From contig NZ_STFF01000003.1 in the NCBI RefSeq assembly GCF_004834005.1, forward strand, positions 806,001 through 870,000: a stretch of 64,000 nucleotides of DNA, given 5' to 3'. Shown one piece after another: positions 17,374 through 26,589 of this stretch (position 1 is the stretch's first letter; each line of letters starts with the position of its first letter). The position numbers and the translations under genes are program-made. Source of the DNA: Niastella caeni (GTDB lineage Bacteria; Bacteroidota; Bacteroidia; Chitinophagales; Chitinophagaceae). The notes below the pieces were generated by a model. It worked only from the letters and a program-made list of their open reading frames with translations, was not told the DNA's origin and did not search any database.

Positions 17374-18261
17374 ATGCCGTTACTCAAAAAACGCGAAGGT
17401 TTTCAAGGCCAGAAGTCAATCGTGCTACCCCGGAAGATCCTTTCGGAATTTAGTAACAGCAACACCATTGCATCGGGCATGTATATTACCGATATCGGTT
17501 ATTACCCTAAAGCAAAATACCATTTCCGGCAGCGGACGCATGGCAGCGATCAGCATATACTTATTTATTGCCTGGAAGGAAAAGGGAAAGCGCAGGTACA
17601 GAAAAATAATTACGCTTTGCAACCAGGTTCATTCATTATCATTCCGGCGGGCTGTGCCCATAGTTATGCATCGGCAGAAGATGATAGCTGGACAATTTAC
17701 TGGATCCATTTTACCGGCTCGCTCTCGAAGAAAATGGTAGAGACGATAAAGCAAAAATTGAACGGTTATTGCAGTCGCGTAGCCTTTAAACAAAAGCGGC
17801 TCGACCTGTTCGATGATATGTACGCCTGCCTGGAACGCGGCTATGGGAACGACAACCTGTGCTATGCCAATTTGTGCCTGTATCATTTCATTTCGTCGTT
17901 CCTGTATGATGATCAATTCAACCTGGTAGACAAAGCACATGCCGATGATCCCGTAGAATTGTCCATCAGTTTTATGCAACAGCATATTGCACAACCGCTC
18001 TCCCTGGAAGAAATTGCCCGGTCGGTGAATTTTTCAGCGTCGCATTATTCAGCCCTGTTCCGCAAAAAGACCGGGTTTGCGCCCATTGAATATTTTAACC
18101 ATCTCAAGATCCAGTTGGCCTGCCAGTACTTACACTTTACCGAACTACGGGTTAAAGAAATTGCCGATAAACTGGGCATTGAAGACCCTTACTATTTTAC
18201 CCGGTTGTTCACCAAGCTTATGAGCATGTCGCCGAATCAGTATAGGAGTAGTAAGCAATAA
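17374..18261 (+). CDS. AraC-family transcriptional regulator with cupin sensor domain
   Basis: A 295-residue regulator. Residues about 40-165 form an AraC-type cupin (HILIYCLEGKGKAQVQKNNYALQPGSFIIIPAGCAHSYAS, then DDSWTIYWIHFTG), and residues about 190-290 carry the two helix-turn-helix motifs (LSLEEIARSVNFSASHYSALFRKKTGFAPIEYF; VKEIADKLGIEDPYYFTRLFTKLMSMSPNQYR). It faces the GH2 gene across 159 bp, so it likely activates the GH2, porter and DUF5107 genes when sugar binds the cupin. A close paralogue is at 52162-53070, with the same DNPWTIYWIHFGG pattern and the same divergent arrangement with a hydrolase gene. A TATATTTA box at 17340-17347 is a weak promoter candidate. Confidence 0.93.
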   Translation: MPLLKKREGFQGQKSIVLPRKILSEFSNSNTIASGMYITDIGYYPKAKYHFRQRTHGSDQHILIYCLEGKGKAQVQKNNYALQPGSFIIIPAGCAHSYASAEDDSWTIYWIHFTGSLSKKMVETIKQKLNGYCSRVAFKQKRLDLFDDMYACLERGYGNDNLCYANLCLYHFISSFLYDDQFNLVDKAHADDPVELSISFMQQHIAQPLSLEEIARSVNFSASHYSALFRKKTGFAPIEYFNHLKIQLACQYLHFTELRVKEIADKLGIEDPYYFTRLFTKLMSMSPNQYRSSKQ

Positions 18262-18281
18262 TCGATTTCTGATTCCGGGAT

Positions 18282-20762
18282 TCAGAGATTTGGTGATTTC
18301 TTTTGCGCAGACCTCCTATAGGTCAGGAAAACGGATACAAAAAACAGCATAATAATTATTATCCCTGCAACTTTTGCCACCTTCACACCCGTATAATAAG
18401 AGGCTGGCCTAAACAGGAAGCGAATACTATGCTGACCTGCAGGAACAGCTAATCCACGTAAAACGTAATTTGTTCTAACAATAGGAACTTCCTTATTATC
18501 TATGTAGGCCTTCCATCCTTTTTCATAAAATATTTCACTAAACACTGCAAAACGTGGTGAGGCGGCGTTTGACCTGTAGGTAATTTCATCATTCCTGTTT
18601 TCTACCAATTGAATGGCATCTGAACTGTTCCCCGTAGAGGGCCCAGTTACAAGCTGTTTATCCTTAGTGAACACAATAGCCGTATCCCTGGCGTTTAAAT
18701 TACTTAATGCATTCATTACCGTTTCCGCAGTACTTTCAAATAGAACACTGTTAACAAACCAGGCATCACCTAAAGCATGCTGATTTGTAATTACAACATC
18801 TTTCCCCAAAGAATCCTTCCCTATGATATACTTTGTATTTAGCATATTGATCGCCGGAGAGCAATTGGGGTAATTGTATAACTGGTGTTCAATCAGGTCC
18901 TGGTAAATACTGAGTTTAGCAGGGTGATAACCGCCGATGGATCTGTGAAAGTATCCACTCAATGCACTTGTATTAAAAGCACTATGCGCCCCTTCCCTTA
19001 CATCAAATACCCGGTAACTACCTTTATCCTGTAAGATCTGCTGATCGGCAGCAGAGGGTGTAAAGTTTGCGTGCTGGTAGTCAGATGCATCCTGGTAATT
19101 ATCTTTATTTAAATATTTTACATCAATGGCTATTACATCAATAAAAGCCAACAATCCAATACCCGCCATCAGATACGGTCCCTTTATTCTATTCTTAAGA
19201 TACAACAACATTAACAAGGCGGCTGCAGCTACAAATAATAAGGAACGAACCAGGCTGCCAAAAAACAGCACTTTTCGATCTTCTTTTAAAGCAGCTATAA
19301 AACCCAGTGCATAGTCTCTCACCTGATCAGAAGCTGAACTAAACCGGCTTAAAAGCTGCCTATCGCTGTCTGCAGTAAAATCAGCATTAAAATATAATAA
19401 CAGTAGTGCAAGAAAGATGCTACCCGAAAACAATAAGCTCTTTTTATACTTTAGCCAGAGTGTTGTTTTGACTTTTGTGTTGACGATCATCTGCAATGCC
19501 AGTACAGCCATTACACAAAAAAGGAATGTTGGGATAACAATGATCATACTTGGCGCTCTGAACTTATTGTACACCGGTAAAACGTGCAATAAAATGGTAT
19601 TGAAACTTTCAAAATAGCTACCCCAACTCATTATAACAGCCAATATACAAGTTGCCAGAATCCACCATTTATGTTTATCAGCCAATGCCACAAAACCAAA
19701 AAGCGCCAAAAAGCAAATAATGGCCCCTACATATGGCGGACCTGCTGTACCGCCAATACCACCCCAATAAAACCGGAGGTTATATTGTAATTGCTGCGCC
19801 AATTGTGGCGGCATTTGTCGCAATTGTTCTATCGCCTTTGATCGATCTTCATCCACTTCAAGGCCATCGCTGCCGCCATATATTTTTGGCACCAACATCA
19901 CAAAAGGCTCTGTTATATACATGCTATAATCAAAAGCATATGCTGCACTCAACCCTCCCTTAGTAGCAGTTTTGCTCTGCAATTGTGATCCGCCGCGAAT
20001 GCTGGTCTTAGACGACTCATATGTGGTAAAAAGTGAAATTGCACTACTCAGCGTACCTAAAATACCAGCCAATACAGCTATACTGATTGAAATAGTCAGG
20101 CGCCTGAAGTCTCTTTGCCGAACCCAATACACCACATAGCCCACCGTCATAAAGAGGGCGATCATTAATAAATAATAAATAATCTGAACATGATTTATTG
20201 CTAACAATAATGCAGTGATTATGGCCGTGAGCGTTGCGCCCCACAGGTATTTTTTTTCATAGATCAGCATAAGCGATGCAATGAACGCCGGCATCAAGGC
20301 AATAGATTGCATTTTGGTATCATGCCCAACCGCTATTATTATCGGGTTGTATGTTGCATACGCATAAGCCAGCCCACCTATTATACCTATGTAAAGATTT
20401 ATGCGTACAATTTGGGTTAGAAAATAAAAGCAAATGCAGGCAAGGAAAAAGAAACTGATTGGCTTTGGCAGAAACAACGTAAAAATGTTATAAAACCAAT
20501 TAGGCGTAATAATAATATCGGAATCCAAACAAATTTGATAGGTAGGCATTCCGCTGAAAAGATTGTTTGTCCATAAGGGATACCGGCCATATTTTTCTTT
20601 GAACTCAAATGAATTTTGCGCCATTGCCTTCCATTGAACATTATCGGCCTGTTGTAGCACCTTACCATCTAAAACAGGTCTGCAATAAAAAGTAGCAACA
20701 ACCAGAAAAATGATGACCGCAATAAAGTGAGGCAGGACCCTGGACAAAAATTTATTATTCAT
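18282..20762 (-). CDS. YfhO-family polytopic membrane protein
   Basis: About 826 residues from the ATG at 20760-20762 (MNNKFLSRVLPHF); an upstream in-frame start at 20777 adds only five residues. The first two thirds hold many hydrophobic membrane segments, with short loops typical of GT-C-like membrane proteins (PLWTNNLFSGMPTYQICLD in the first extracytoplasmic loop). After about residue 530 comes a soluble region (QILQDKGSYRVFDVREGAHSAFNTSALSGYFHRSIGGYHPAKL) and a final membrane segment with a basic tail. The family includes YfhO of Bacillus, linked to glycosylation of lipoteichoic acid; in Bacteroidota the role is unknown. I infer a glycosyltransferase-like or cell-surface polymer function. 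It converges on the AraC gene with a 20-nt gap. Confidence 0.88.
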   Translation of the reverse strand: MNNKFLSRVLPHFIAVIIFLVVATFYCRPVLDGKVLQQADNVQWKAMAQNSFEFKEKYGRYPLWTNNLFSGMPTYQICLDSDIIITPNWFYNIFTLFLPKPISFFFLACICFYFLTQIVRINLYIGIIGGLAYAYATYNPIIIAVGHDTKMQSIALMPAFIASLMLIYEKKYLWGATLTAIITALLLAINHVQIIYYLLMIALFMTVGYVVYWVRQRDFRRLTISISIAVLAGILGTLSSAISLFTTYESSKTSIRGGSQLQSKTATKGGLSAAYAFDYSMYITEPFVMLVPKIYGGSDGLEVDEDRSKAIEQLRQMPPQLAQQLQYNLRFYWGGIGGTAGPPYVGAIICFLALFGFVALADKHKWWILATCILAVIMSWGSYFESFNTILLHVLPVYNKFRAPSMIIVIPTFLFCVMAVLALQMIVNTKVKTTLWLKYKKSLLFSGSIFLALLLLYFNADFTADSDRQLLSRFSSASDQVRDYALGFIAALKEDRKVLFFGSLVRSLLFVAAAALLMLLYLKNRIKGPYLMAGIGLLAFIDVIAIDVKYLNKDNYQDASDYQHANFTPSAADQQILQDKGSYRVFDVREGAHSAFNTSALSGYFHRSIGGYHPAKLSIYQDLIEHQLYNYPNCSPAINMLNTKYIIGKDSLGKDVVITNQHALGDAWFVNSVLFESTAETVMNALSNLNARDTAIVFTKDKQLVTGPSTGNSSDAIQLVENRNDEITYRSNAASPRFAVFSEIFYEKGWKAYIDNKEVPIVRTNYVLRGLAVPAGQHSIRFLFRPASYYTGVKVAKVAGIIIIMLFFVSVFLTYRRSAQKKSPNL

Positions 20763-20999
20763 ACAAGAATAGTTCAAATATATTGAGCACTATAATATAC
20801 CTGTTTAAGCCCAATCATTGGCTTACCAGGTAAATTATACACTTTATTGATCAAAATCAAAACTTCTTCCAGTAACCCTAACCCTGCACCATATTTCAGC
20901 AATATTCTTATTTTTATACTATACGTGATAGTTAGTATCAATTACCATTAAACATACCGGCTAAGCGTGCCGGATTTCAAAACCAAAAACCTTGACGTT

Positions 21000-21332
21000 A
21001 TGGGAAAATTTGTAATCACAAAACGCGTAAGTGGCGAATTTCAATTTAGCTTAAAAGCCGGCAATGGCGAAACCATCCTCAGCAGCGAAGGCTATTCCAC
21101 AAAATCAAATTGCCAAAACGGGATCGATTCGGTAAAACGCAATGCAGTGGATGAAAACAAATACGACCGAAAGATCTCCTCTAATGGAAAATTCTATTTC
21201 ACCCTGGAAGCGGCTAATGGTCAAACCATTGGCGTGAGCGAATTATATGAAAGCGAAACCGGCCGCAATAATGGTATCCTGTCTGTAAAAACCCAGGCGC
21301 CCGATGCCATTATACAGGATGCAACTATTTGA
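21000..21332 (+). CDS. DUF1508 (YegP-like) protein with two tandem repeats
   Basis: A frame opens with GTG at 20967, but the ATG at 21000 (MGKFVITKRVSGEFQFSL) matches the family start and gives 110 residues. Two DUF1508 units are visible: FVITKRVSGEFQFSLKAGNGETI..SSEGYSTKSNCQNGIDSVKRNA, and FYFTLEAANGQTIGVSELYESETGRNNGILSVKTQA. E. coli YegP has the same two-repeat layout; the biochemical role is unknown. The gene stands alone and ends with a clear intrinsic terminator 28 nt downstream, so it is a single-gene transcript. Confidence 0.9.
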   Translation: MGKFVITKRVSGEFQFSLKAGNGETILSSEGYSTKSNCQNGIDSVKRNAVDENKYDRKISSNGKFYFTLEAANGQTIGVSELYESETGRNNGILSVKTQAPDAIIQDATI

Positions 21333-21359
21333 TATAGAAAGCGTGCAATTCAGGCTAAA

Positions 21360-21386
21360 GTCCCGATTTAATCGGGACATTTTTTT
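21360..21386 (+). terminator. Rho-independent terminator after the DUF1508 gene
   Basis: The hairpin GTCCCGATTTAATCGGGAC (8-bp G+C-rich stem) is followed by seven T residues. One of only two classical intrinsic terminators I can see in the window. Confidence 0.9.
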
Positions 21387-21536
21387 GCATATATAATGCC
21401 GACTGGTCGTTAGTGAACGCAATTGTCGCAATTCACCCCTCAATTTGTCCCAACTACCCCCCGCCCGGGTTCAATATTTGCATGAACTTTAGGTCATACA
21501 ACAAACCTGATTTTAAAAAATAAAAAATTGCACACC

Positions 21537-21974
21537 ATGGAAAAACAGGAATTCAAAATCGCCATTGACGCACCGCGCGAAAAAGTCTGGAAAGTATTAT
21601 GGACCGATGATTCGTATCAGGCCTGGACAAAACCATTTTCTGAAGGATCGCACGCCATTACCGACTGGCAGAAAGGCAGTAAAGTGTTGTTCCTCGACGG
21701 TAAGGGCATGGGTATGGTTTCTACCATTGATGATGCTGTTCCGAACCAATTCATGAGCTTTAAACACCTGGGCGTTGTGAAAGACGGCATTGAAGATACG
21801 GAAAGCGATGAAGTAAAAGGCTGGGCTGGCGCTCATGAGAACTATACCTTAAAAGATGTACAGGGAAAAACAGAGCTGGTGGTTGACCTGGATATGAATG
21901 AAGAATATAAAGATTACTTTCTGACCACATTTCCCATTGCCTTGCAAAGGGTGAAGGAATTAGCGGAACAATAA
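21537..21974 (+). CDS. SRPBCC (AHSA1/START-like) domain protein
   Basis: A frame opens with TTG at 21528; the ATG at 21537 (MEKQEFKIAIDAPREKVWKVLW) is the better start, giving 145 residues. It has the AHSA1/SRPBCC pattern: an N-terminal strand with IDAPREKVWKVLWTDDSYQAWTKPF, a middle region GSKVLFLDGKGMGMVSTIDD, and a C-terminal helix FPIALQRVKELAEQ. These helix-grip proteins bind hydrophobic ligands or act with Hsp90-like partners; no specific function can be given. It is monogenic and followed by a GTTATTGAG-type inverted repeat and a terminator. Confidence 0.88.
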   Translation: MEKQEFKIAIDAPREKVWKVLWTDDSYQAWTKPFSEGSHAITDWQKGSKVLFLDGKGMGMVSTIDDAVPNQFMSFKHLGVVKDGIEDTESDEVKGWAGAHENYTLKDVQGKTELVVDLDMNEEYKDYFLTTFPIALQRVKELAEQ

Positions 21975-21976
21975 GT

Positions 21977-22067
21977 TTGTTAGTTATTGAGTTTGTAAGT
22001 TTTTGAGTTCATTAGTTCTGCCTCTTAAAAAACTTAATAACTAAGAACTTAATAACTGAATAACTAA
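21977..22067. repeat. Inverted repeat of the GTTATTGAG word family, 3' of SRPBCC gene
   Basis: Left-arm words GTTAGTTATTGAG and GTAAGTTTTTGAG pair with the right-arm words ACTTAATAACTAAG and ACTTAATAACTGAATAACT. It begins right after the TAA stop and runs into the terminator hairpin. Confidence 0.8.
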
Positions 22068-22104
22068 AAAAGTGAACTACTTACCAGGTGGTTCACTTTT
22101 TTTT
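22066..22104 (+). terminator. Intrinsic terminator after the SRPBCC gene
   Basis: AAAAAAGTGAAC and GTTCACTTTTTTTT form a stem around a short loop; the A-run upstream and T-run downstream make it usable in both directions. Confidence 0.85.
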
Positions 22105-22241
22105 ACTCCTCCCACCAATATATTAACTTTAATTACCCTGGAATTCACCCTCATTATCATTTTTCGAACAGTGTTACAACCTTCCTTCACATTCTGCCGT
22201 CATATACCCCTGATTTAATTAACTTTATTAAAACCAGTATC

Positions 22242-22712
22242 ATGGCTTCCATTACCATCACCGTCAATAATAAAAAGCATACCGTTGATGTATCGCCCGA
22301 TACGCCATTACTCTGGGTATTGCGCGATGAGCTGAACCTGGTAGGCACCAAATATGGTTGCGGTATTGCCCAATGCGGCGCCTGTACGGTGCTGTTGAAC
22401 GATACCAGTGCTATCCGCTCCTGCTCCTACCCGGTTTCTGCGGTAGGCACCAACAAGATCACTACGATTGAGGGCTTGAGTGAGAACGGCGATCACCCGG
22501 TACAAAAAGCCTGGGATGAATTGGATGTGGCTCAATGCGGTTATTGCCAGAGTGGCCAGGTAATGGCTGCCGTTGCGCTCCTGAAAAGAAAACCGCACCC
22601 CACCGATGAGGATATCAATGCGGCCATGAGCAATATCTGCCGGTGCGGAACATATGTAAGAATTCGTAAGGCAGTGCATCTTGCAGCTGATAAAGCAAAT
22701 GATAAGAAGTGA
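22242..22712 (+). CDS. (2Fe-2S) subunit of a molybdenum hydroxylase (isoquinoline 1-oxidoreductase alpha / IorA-like)
   Basis: A 156-residue electron-transfer subunit. The plant-ferredoxin-like cluster is bound by C40, C45, C48 and a Cys near 61 (YGCGIAQCGACTVLLND), and the second, helical cluster by C99, C102, C133 and C135 (QCGYCQSGQVMAA, NICRCGTY). This is the small subunit of xanthine-dehydrogenase-family enzymes that hydroxylate N-heterocycles or aldehydes. The large molybdopterin subunit follows after 114 bp. There is no FAD subunit nearby, as in IorAB-type enzymes that use a cytochrome or other external acceptor. Substrate unknown. Confidence 0.94.
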   Translation: MASITITVNNKKHTVDVSPDTPLLWVLRDELNLVGTKYGCGIAQCGACTVLLNDTSAIRSCSYPVSAVGTNKITTIEGLSENGDHPVQKAWDELDVAQCGYCQSGQVMAAVALLKRKPHPTDEDINAAMSNICRCGTYVRIRKAVHLAADKANDKK

Positions 22713-22737
22713 GTAGCCGATGGAAAGTAAAGAAACA

Positions 22738-22815
22738 GTTTATAGTTCATGGTTTATAGTTTGTTGTTGCTGCCGCGCTAATGAACCATAAACCATAAAC
22801 AACAAACCATAAACT
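22738..22815. repeat. Inverted repeat of the GTTTATGGTTTGT family inside the hydroxylase operon
   Basis: The left arm GTTTATAGTTCATGGTTTAT and right arm ATAAACCATAAACAACAAACC pair. It carries a diverged core GTTGCTGCCGCGCTAATG at 22766-22783. It separates the two subunits of one enzyme, so it may process or attenuate the transcript. Confidence 0.85.
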
Positions 22816-22826
22816 CTTTTTAACAT

Positions 22827-24941
22827 ATGAAACAGGTTCCCACAAATATATCACGCAGACATTTTCTTAAAATAAGTTCCCTCGCCGGTGGCGGCGTATT
22901 GTTTGGTTTTGAAATGCTGGCCAACATCACTGCTGAAGCTGTTGCCGATGCACCGCTCTTTTCCCCCAACGCCTATCTTTCCATAGATCCCAAAGGCATT
23001 GTAACGCTGATGGCGCCCAATCCTGAGATCGGGCAAGGCGTAAAAACATCGTTACCCATGCTGCTGGCCGAAGAGCTGGATGTAGACTGGAACAAAGTGG
23101 TGATCAACCAGGCGCCGTATGATAAAGACAAATACGGCAACCAGGGGGCCGGTGGCAGCGGCGCTATTCGCACCCGTTATGAACCTATTCGCAAAGCCGG
23201 CGCAGTGGCGCGGCAGATGCTGGTTGCGGCAGCCGCACAAACCTGGAATGTACCGGAACAGGAATGCACTACCGAAAATGGGTATGTCATTCATAAAGCA
23301 AGCGGTAAAAAACTCAGTTATGGCGAACTGGCTACCAAATCGGCTTCCATGCCGGTGCCGGAAAACATCAAACTGAAAGACCCGAAAGATTTCAAGATCA
23401 TCGGCAAAAGAATAAAGAACGTCGACAATAAAAATATTCTTACTGGCAAACCTTTGTTTGGTATCGATACCCGTCGCGAAGGCATGCTTTACTGCATGGT
23501 AGCACGGCCACCAGCCTTTGGCAGGAAATTAAAATCATTCGATGATACCGAAGCCCGCAAAGTTCCCGGCGTAAAAAATGTTGTGCGAACTGAAACAGTA
23601 GTGGCTGTTCTCGCCACCAATACCTGGGCGGCAAAAAAAGGACGTGACGCCTTGAAAGTGGAATGGGAAGATACCGGCAAACTCGAAAGCACCGCCGATC
23701 ACGTGGCCGCTTTCAAAAACCTTATTCAGCAAAAAAGCGAAAAGCCCGACCGTAACGACGGCGATGCAGAGAATGCATTGACCAATGCAAAGAAAGTTTT
23801 GGAAAGCATTTATGAAGTGCCCATCCTGAGCCATGCGCCCATGGAACCGATCAACTTTTTTGCAGATGTGCGCGATGGTAAGGCAGACCTGTACGGACCC
23901 ACACAGGTACCGGGCAGGGTACGCACCGATGTAGCCAAAGCATTAGGCATTAGCGAAGATAATATTACGCTGGGCCTGCCCCGGCAAGGCGGCGGTTTTG
24001 GCAGAAAACTACGCAGTGATAATGCAGTAGAAGCAGCGCTGATCTCCTCCGTTGCCAGGGCGCCCATACAAATGCTATGGACACGCGAAGATGATATGCA
24101 GGGTGATTTTTACCGGCCCAATGGCATGTATCGCTACCGGGCTGCTATCAACAATAACAACGAACTCGATGGCTGGTACCTGACCGCTGCAGCCCTGAAC
24201 GGTCGGGCCGCCGCGGCTGATAATTTTCCAGCCGGTGCGCTTGCCAATTACCGCGTGGATGGCCATGGACTTACTTCCAACATTCAAACCGGTCCCTGGC
24301 GCGCGCCAACGCATAATGCCATTGGATTTGCGGAACAAAGTTTCCTGGATGAAATAGCGCATGAGTTAAAGAAAGATCCCATTGCATTCCGCCTCGAACT
24401 GCTTGAAAAGGCAAAAAACAACCAGGTGGGCAAGGTGAATTATGATATTGAGAAGTTCAAAAGCGTCATTAACCTGGTGAGCAAAATGAGCAACTGGGAA
24501 AAGAAAACGCCCGGCCGGTTCAAAGGTTTTGCGGCGTATTATTCATTCAGCACATATGTAGCGGAAGTGGCTGAAATATCTATACAAAATGGCAAGCCGA
24601 AAGTGCATAAAGTGTATTGTGCCGTCAATTGCGGACAGGTAGTGAACCTGAGCGGCGCCGAGAACCAGGTACAGGGCGCCATTGTGGATGGATTAGGGCA
24701 TGCCTGGTGTACAGAGATCACGTTCGATAAAGGCGCGGTGCAACAGAAAAATTTCAATACGTATAAAATGATGCGCATGCAGGATGCGCCGCTGGATGTG
24801 GAAGTGCAGTTTGTTGCCACTAATGAGGCGCCAACCGGTTTGGGTGAACCGGCCCTGCCGCCGATCGCAGCCGTTGTTTGCAATGCCATTTTTGCCGCTA
24901 CGGGTAAAAGGATCAGGAAATTGCCTTTTGGAAATGCTTAA
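22827..24941 (+). CDS. Molybdopterin-binding subunit of a molybdenum hydroxylase (IorB-like), TAT-exported
   Basis: A 704-residue catalytic subunit. The N-terminus has a twin-arginine signal (SRRHFLKISSLAGGGVLFG), so the folded enzyme is exported to the periplasm with its small subunit. Xanthine-dehydrogenase-family motifs are present: NPEIGQGVKTSLPMLLAEEL, PRQGGGFGRKLR near residue 388 (cofactor binding) and the catalytic Glu in GLGEPALPPIAAVVCNAI near residue 675. At 704 residues it matches isoquinoline 1-oxidoreductase beta subunits. The stop codon lies inside a GCTTAAGGCGG word that starts the next intergenic repeat. Natural substrate unknown; aldehyde or N-heterocycle oxidation is inferred from the family. 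Confidence 0.93.
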   Translation: MKQVPTNISRRHFLKISSLAGGGVLFGFEMLANITAEAVADAPLFSPNAYLSIDPKGIVTLMAPNPEIGQGVKTSLPMLLAEELDVDWNKVVINQAPYDKDKYGNQGAGGSGAIRTRYEPIRKAGAVARQMLVAAAAQTWNVPEQECTTENGYVIHKASGKKLSYGELATKSASMPVPENIKLKDPKDFKIIGKRIKNVDNKNILTGKPLFGIDTRREGMLYCMVARPPAFGRKLKSFDDTEARKVPGVKNVVRTETVVAVLATNTWAAKKGRDALKVEWEDTGKLESTADHVAAFKNLIQQKSEKPDRNDGDAENALTNAKKVLESIYEVPILSHAPMEPINFFADVRDGKADLYGPTQVPGRVRTDVAKALGISEDNITLGLPRQGGGFGRKLRSDNAVEAALISSVARAPIQMLWTREDDMQGDFYRPNGMYRYRAAINNNNELDGWYLTAAALNGRAAAADNFPAGALANYRVDGHGLTSNIQTGPWRAPTHNAIGFAEQSFLDEIAHELKKDPIAFRLELLEKAKNNQVGKVNYDIEKFKSVINLVSKMSNWEKKTPGRFKGFAAYYSFSTYVAEVAEISIQNGKPKVHKVYCAVNCGQVVNLSGAENQVQGAIVDGLGHAWCTEITFDKGAVQQKNFNTYKMMRMQDAPLDVEVQFVATNEAPTGLGEPALPPIAAVVCNAIFAATGKRIRKLPFGNA

Positions 24942-25040
24942 GGCGGCTGAATGCGGAACGCCGAACGCAAATTGCGAAAACCGGACCTTAAACTGTATTT
25001 GCGTTTAGCGTTAAGCTTTAAGCGTTTAGCGGCTTTTGCG
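24936..25040. repeat. Inverted repeat of the GCGTTTAGCGTTAAGC family
   Basis: The left arm (GCTTAAGGCGGCTGAATGCGG, 24936 on) covers the stop codon of the preceding gene; the right arm is GCGTTTAGCGTTAAGC and a repeat of it to about 25035. The loop contains AAACTGTATTTGCG, which recurs at 39226-39352. Confidence 0.8.
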
Positions 25041-25065
25041 GCTTTCTTCCTATTTTTACGGCCAT

Positions 25066-26589
25066 ATGACCAAATTATTATCCTGGTTCAAACGTCATAA
25101 AAACAATAACAGCACAGGAGAACCCACACCAACATTTTCTCATTTCCTGTTTAAAAATACTGTCAATAAAAGATACCTGCTTATCGCACTGGCAGGTATC
25201 TTACTTCAATTTGTAATTTTCAAGATCTGCTATCCATTTCCGGATTTCTTTTCCGACAGCTATACCTATATCAATGCAGCCGCGCATCACCATGTCATCA
25301 GCGTTCGGCCCATAGGCTATTCCAGGTTCCTGGAGCTGATCCACCTGATGACCACCTCCGATACGGCGCTGATCTTTATTCAATACCTGGTAGTACAGAC
25401 AGGCGTATTGCTTTTATTTTTTTCTGTAAGGTATTTCTTTCCCCTGCACAAAACTATTAGCCATGTGCTGTTTGCGATAGGGGTATTTAACCCCCTGGCA
25501 TTATATATCAGCAATTATGTAAGCAGCGATGCACTGTTTGTTGGTTTGGCCATAATATGGTTTACCCAATTACTCTGGATCATCAACCGGCCGCGCTGGA
25601 TCCAGTTATTACCGCTGGCCGGCTTGTTATTCCTGCTGTTCACGTTGCGTTTTGCCGCTTTATACCTGCCGGCCATTGCGCTTTTGGCGTTATTATTCTG
25701 TGCATGCAACTGGCTCTTTAAACTGACCGGCATAGCCTTTACTGTGCTGCCCATATTCATAGAAATACAACGCATCAGGTACATAACCAAAAAAGAAACC
25801 GGTACGGCGATATTTTCAGCTTTTGGCAGTTGGATGTCGGTGAACAATGTGCTGCATATGTACCCCTATATTAAAGTACAGGATGCCGACCTGCCCTCTG
25901 CTGATTGTAAAGCCTTCAACCGGGTGGTAAAACAATATTTTGATACCATGCCGGTATCGGAAAGACCCTACCCCTCTTTAACCTTCTATTATTTGTGGGC
26001 CGGTACTGCCCCATTGAAAACCTATCACCATTCATTCCAAATACAAAAGAAGATCAATGGTTATTTCAACGCCTGGCATGCGGTAGCACCTATATATTCT
26101 CAATACAGTAACCGGCTTATACGGCAACATCCTGTTGCCTTTGCGCAGTATTATTTGTGGCCCAATGTAAAATGGTATGGATTACCGAAACTGGAATCAC
26201 TATGCATTTATAATACGGGAATTAATACAGTAGATTCCACAGCTATCAAATGGTTCAAATATAAAAGCGACCAGGTAAGAAGTGTTAACAAAACAATACA
26301 AGGCACTATTTTACAACCAATGCCTTATTGGTTCCTGTTGGTAAATATTGCTTTTTGCACGTTACTGGTGATGGTGATCGCCCGGGTAAAGCGCTATTCC
26401 TTACCATTCGGCTTGTTCCGTACACTTTTATTGGCTGGAGGCTTCTGGATCATCAATTTTTGTTTCAGCATCTATGCCGCACCTATTGTACTTCGTTTTC
26501 AATTTTTTCCCATGATCGTGTACAGCACTTTTTCATTGGTACTGATCAACATTTTATTTACCCGCCGTCACCATGCCGTGTCGCAATAA
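25066..26589 (+). CDS. Polytopic membrane protein of unknown function (GT-C-like)
   Basis: A frame opens with TTG at 25036 but the ATG at 25066 (MTKLLSWFKRHKNN) is preferred, giving 507 residues. After a basic, cytoplasmic N-terminus come roughly ten hydrophobic segments (LIALAGILLQFVIFKICY, TGVLLLFFSVRYFF, LFVGLAIIWFTQLLWII, and others), a large soluble loop at about 260-420, and two or three terminal membrane segments. The first loop FPDFFSDSYTYINAAAHHH, with its acidic residues after helix 1, recalls GT-C glycosyltransferases such as the PMT/ArnT type, but the match is loose. I do not recognise the family firmly. The last 22 nt overlap the end of the convergent protoglobin gene. Confidence 0.8.
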   Translation: MTKLLSWFKRHKNNNSTGEPTPTFSHFLFKNTVNKRYLLIALAGILLQFVIFKICYPFPDFFSDSYTYINAAAHHHVISVRPIGYSRFLELIHLMTTSDTALIFIQYLVVQTGVLLLFFSVRYFFPLHKTISHVLFAIGVFNPLALYISNYVSSDALFVGLAIIWFTQLLWIINRPRWIQLLPLAGLLFLLFTLRFAALYLPAIALLALLFCACNWLFKLTGIAFTVLPIFIEIQRIRYITKKETGTAIFSAFGSWMSVNNVLHMYPYIKVQDADLPSADCKAFNRVVKQYFDTMPVSERPYPSLTFYYLWAGTAPLKTYHHSFQIQKKINGYFNAWHAVAPIYSQYSNRLIRQHPVAFAQYYLWPNVKWYGLPKLESLCIYNTGINTVDSTAIKWFKYKSDQVRSVNKTIQGTILQPMPYWFLLVNIAFCTLLVMVIARVKRYSLPFGLFRTLLLAGGFWIINFCFSIYAAPIVLRFQFFPMIVYSTFSLVLINILFTRRHHAVSQ

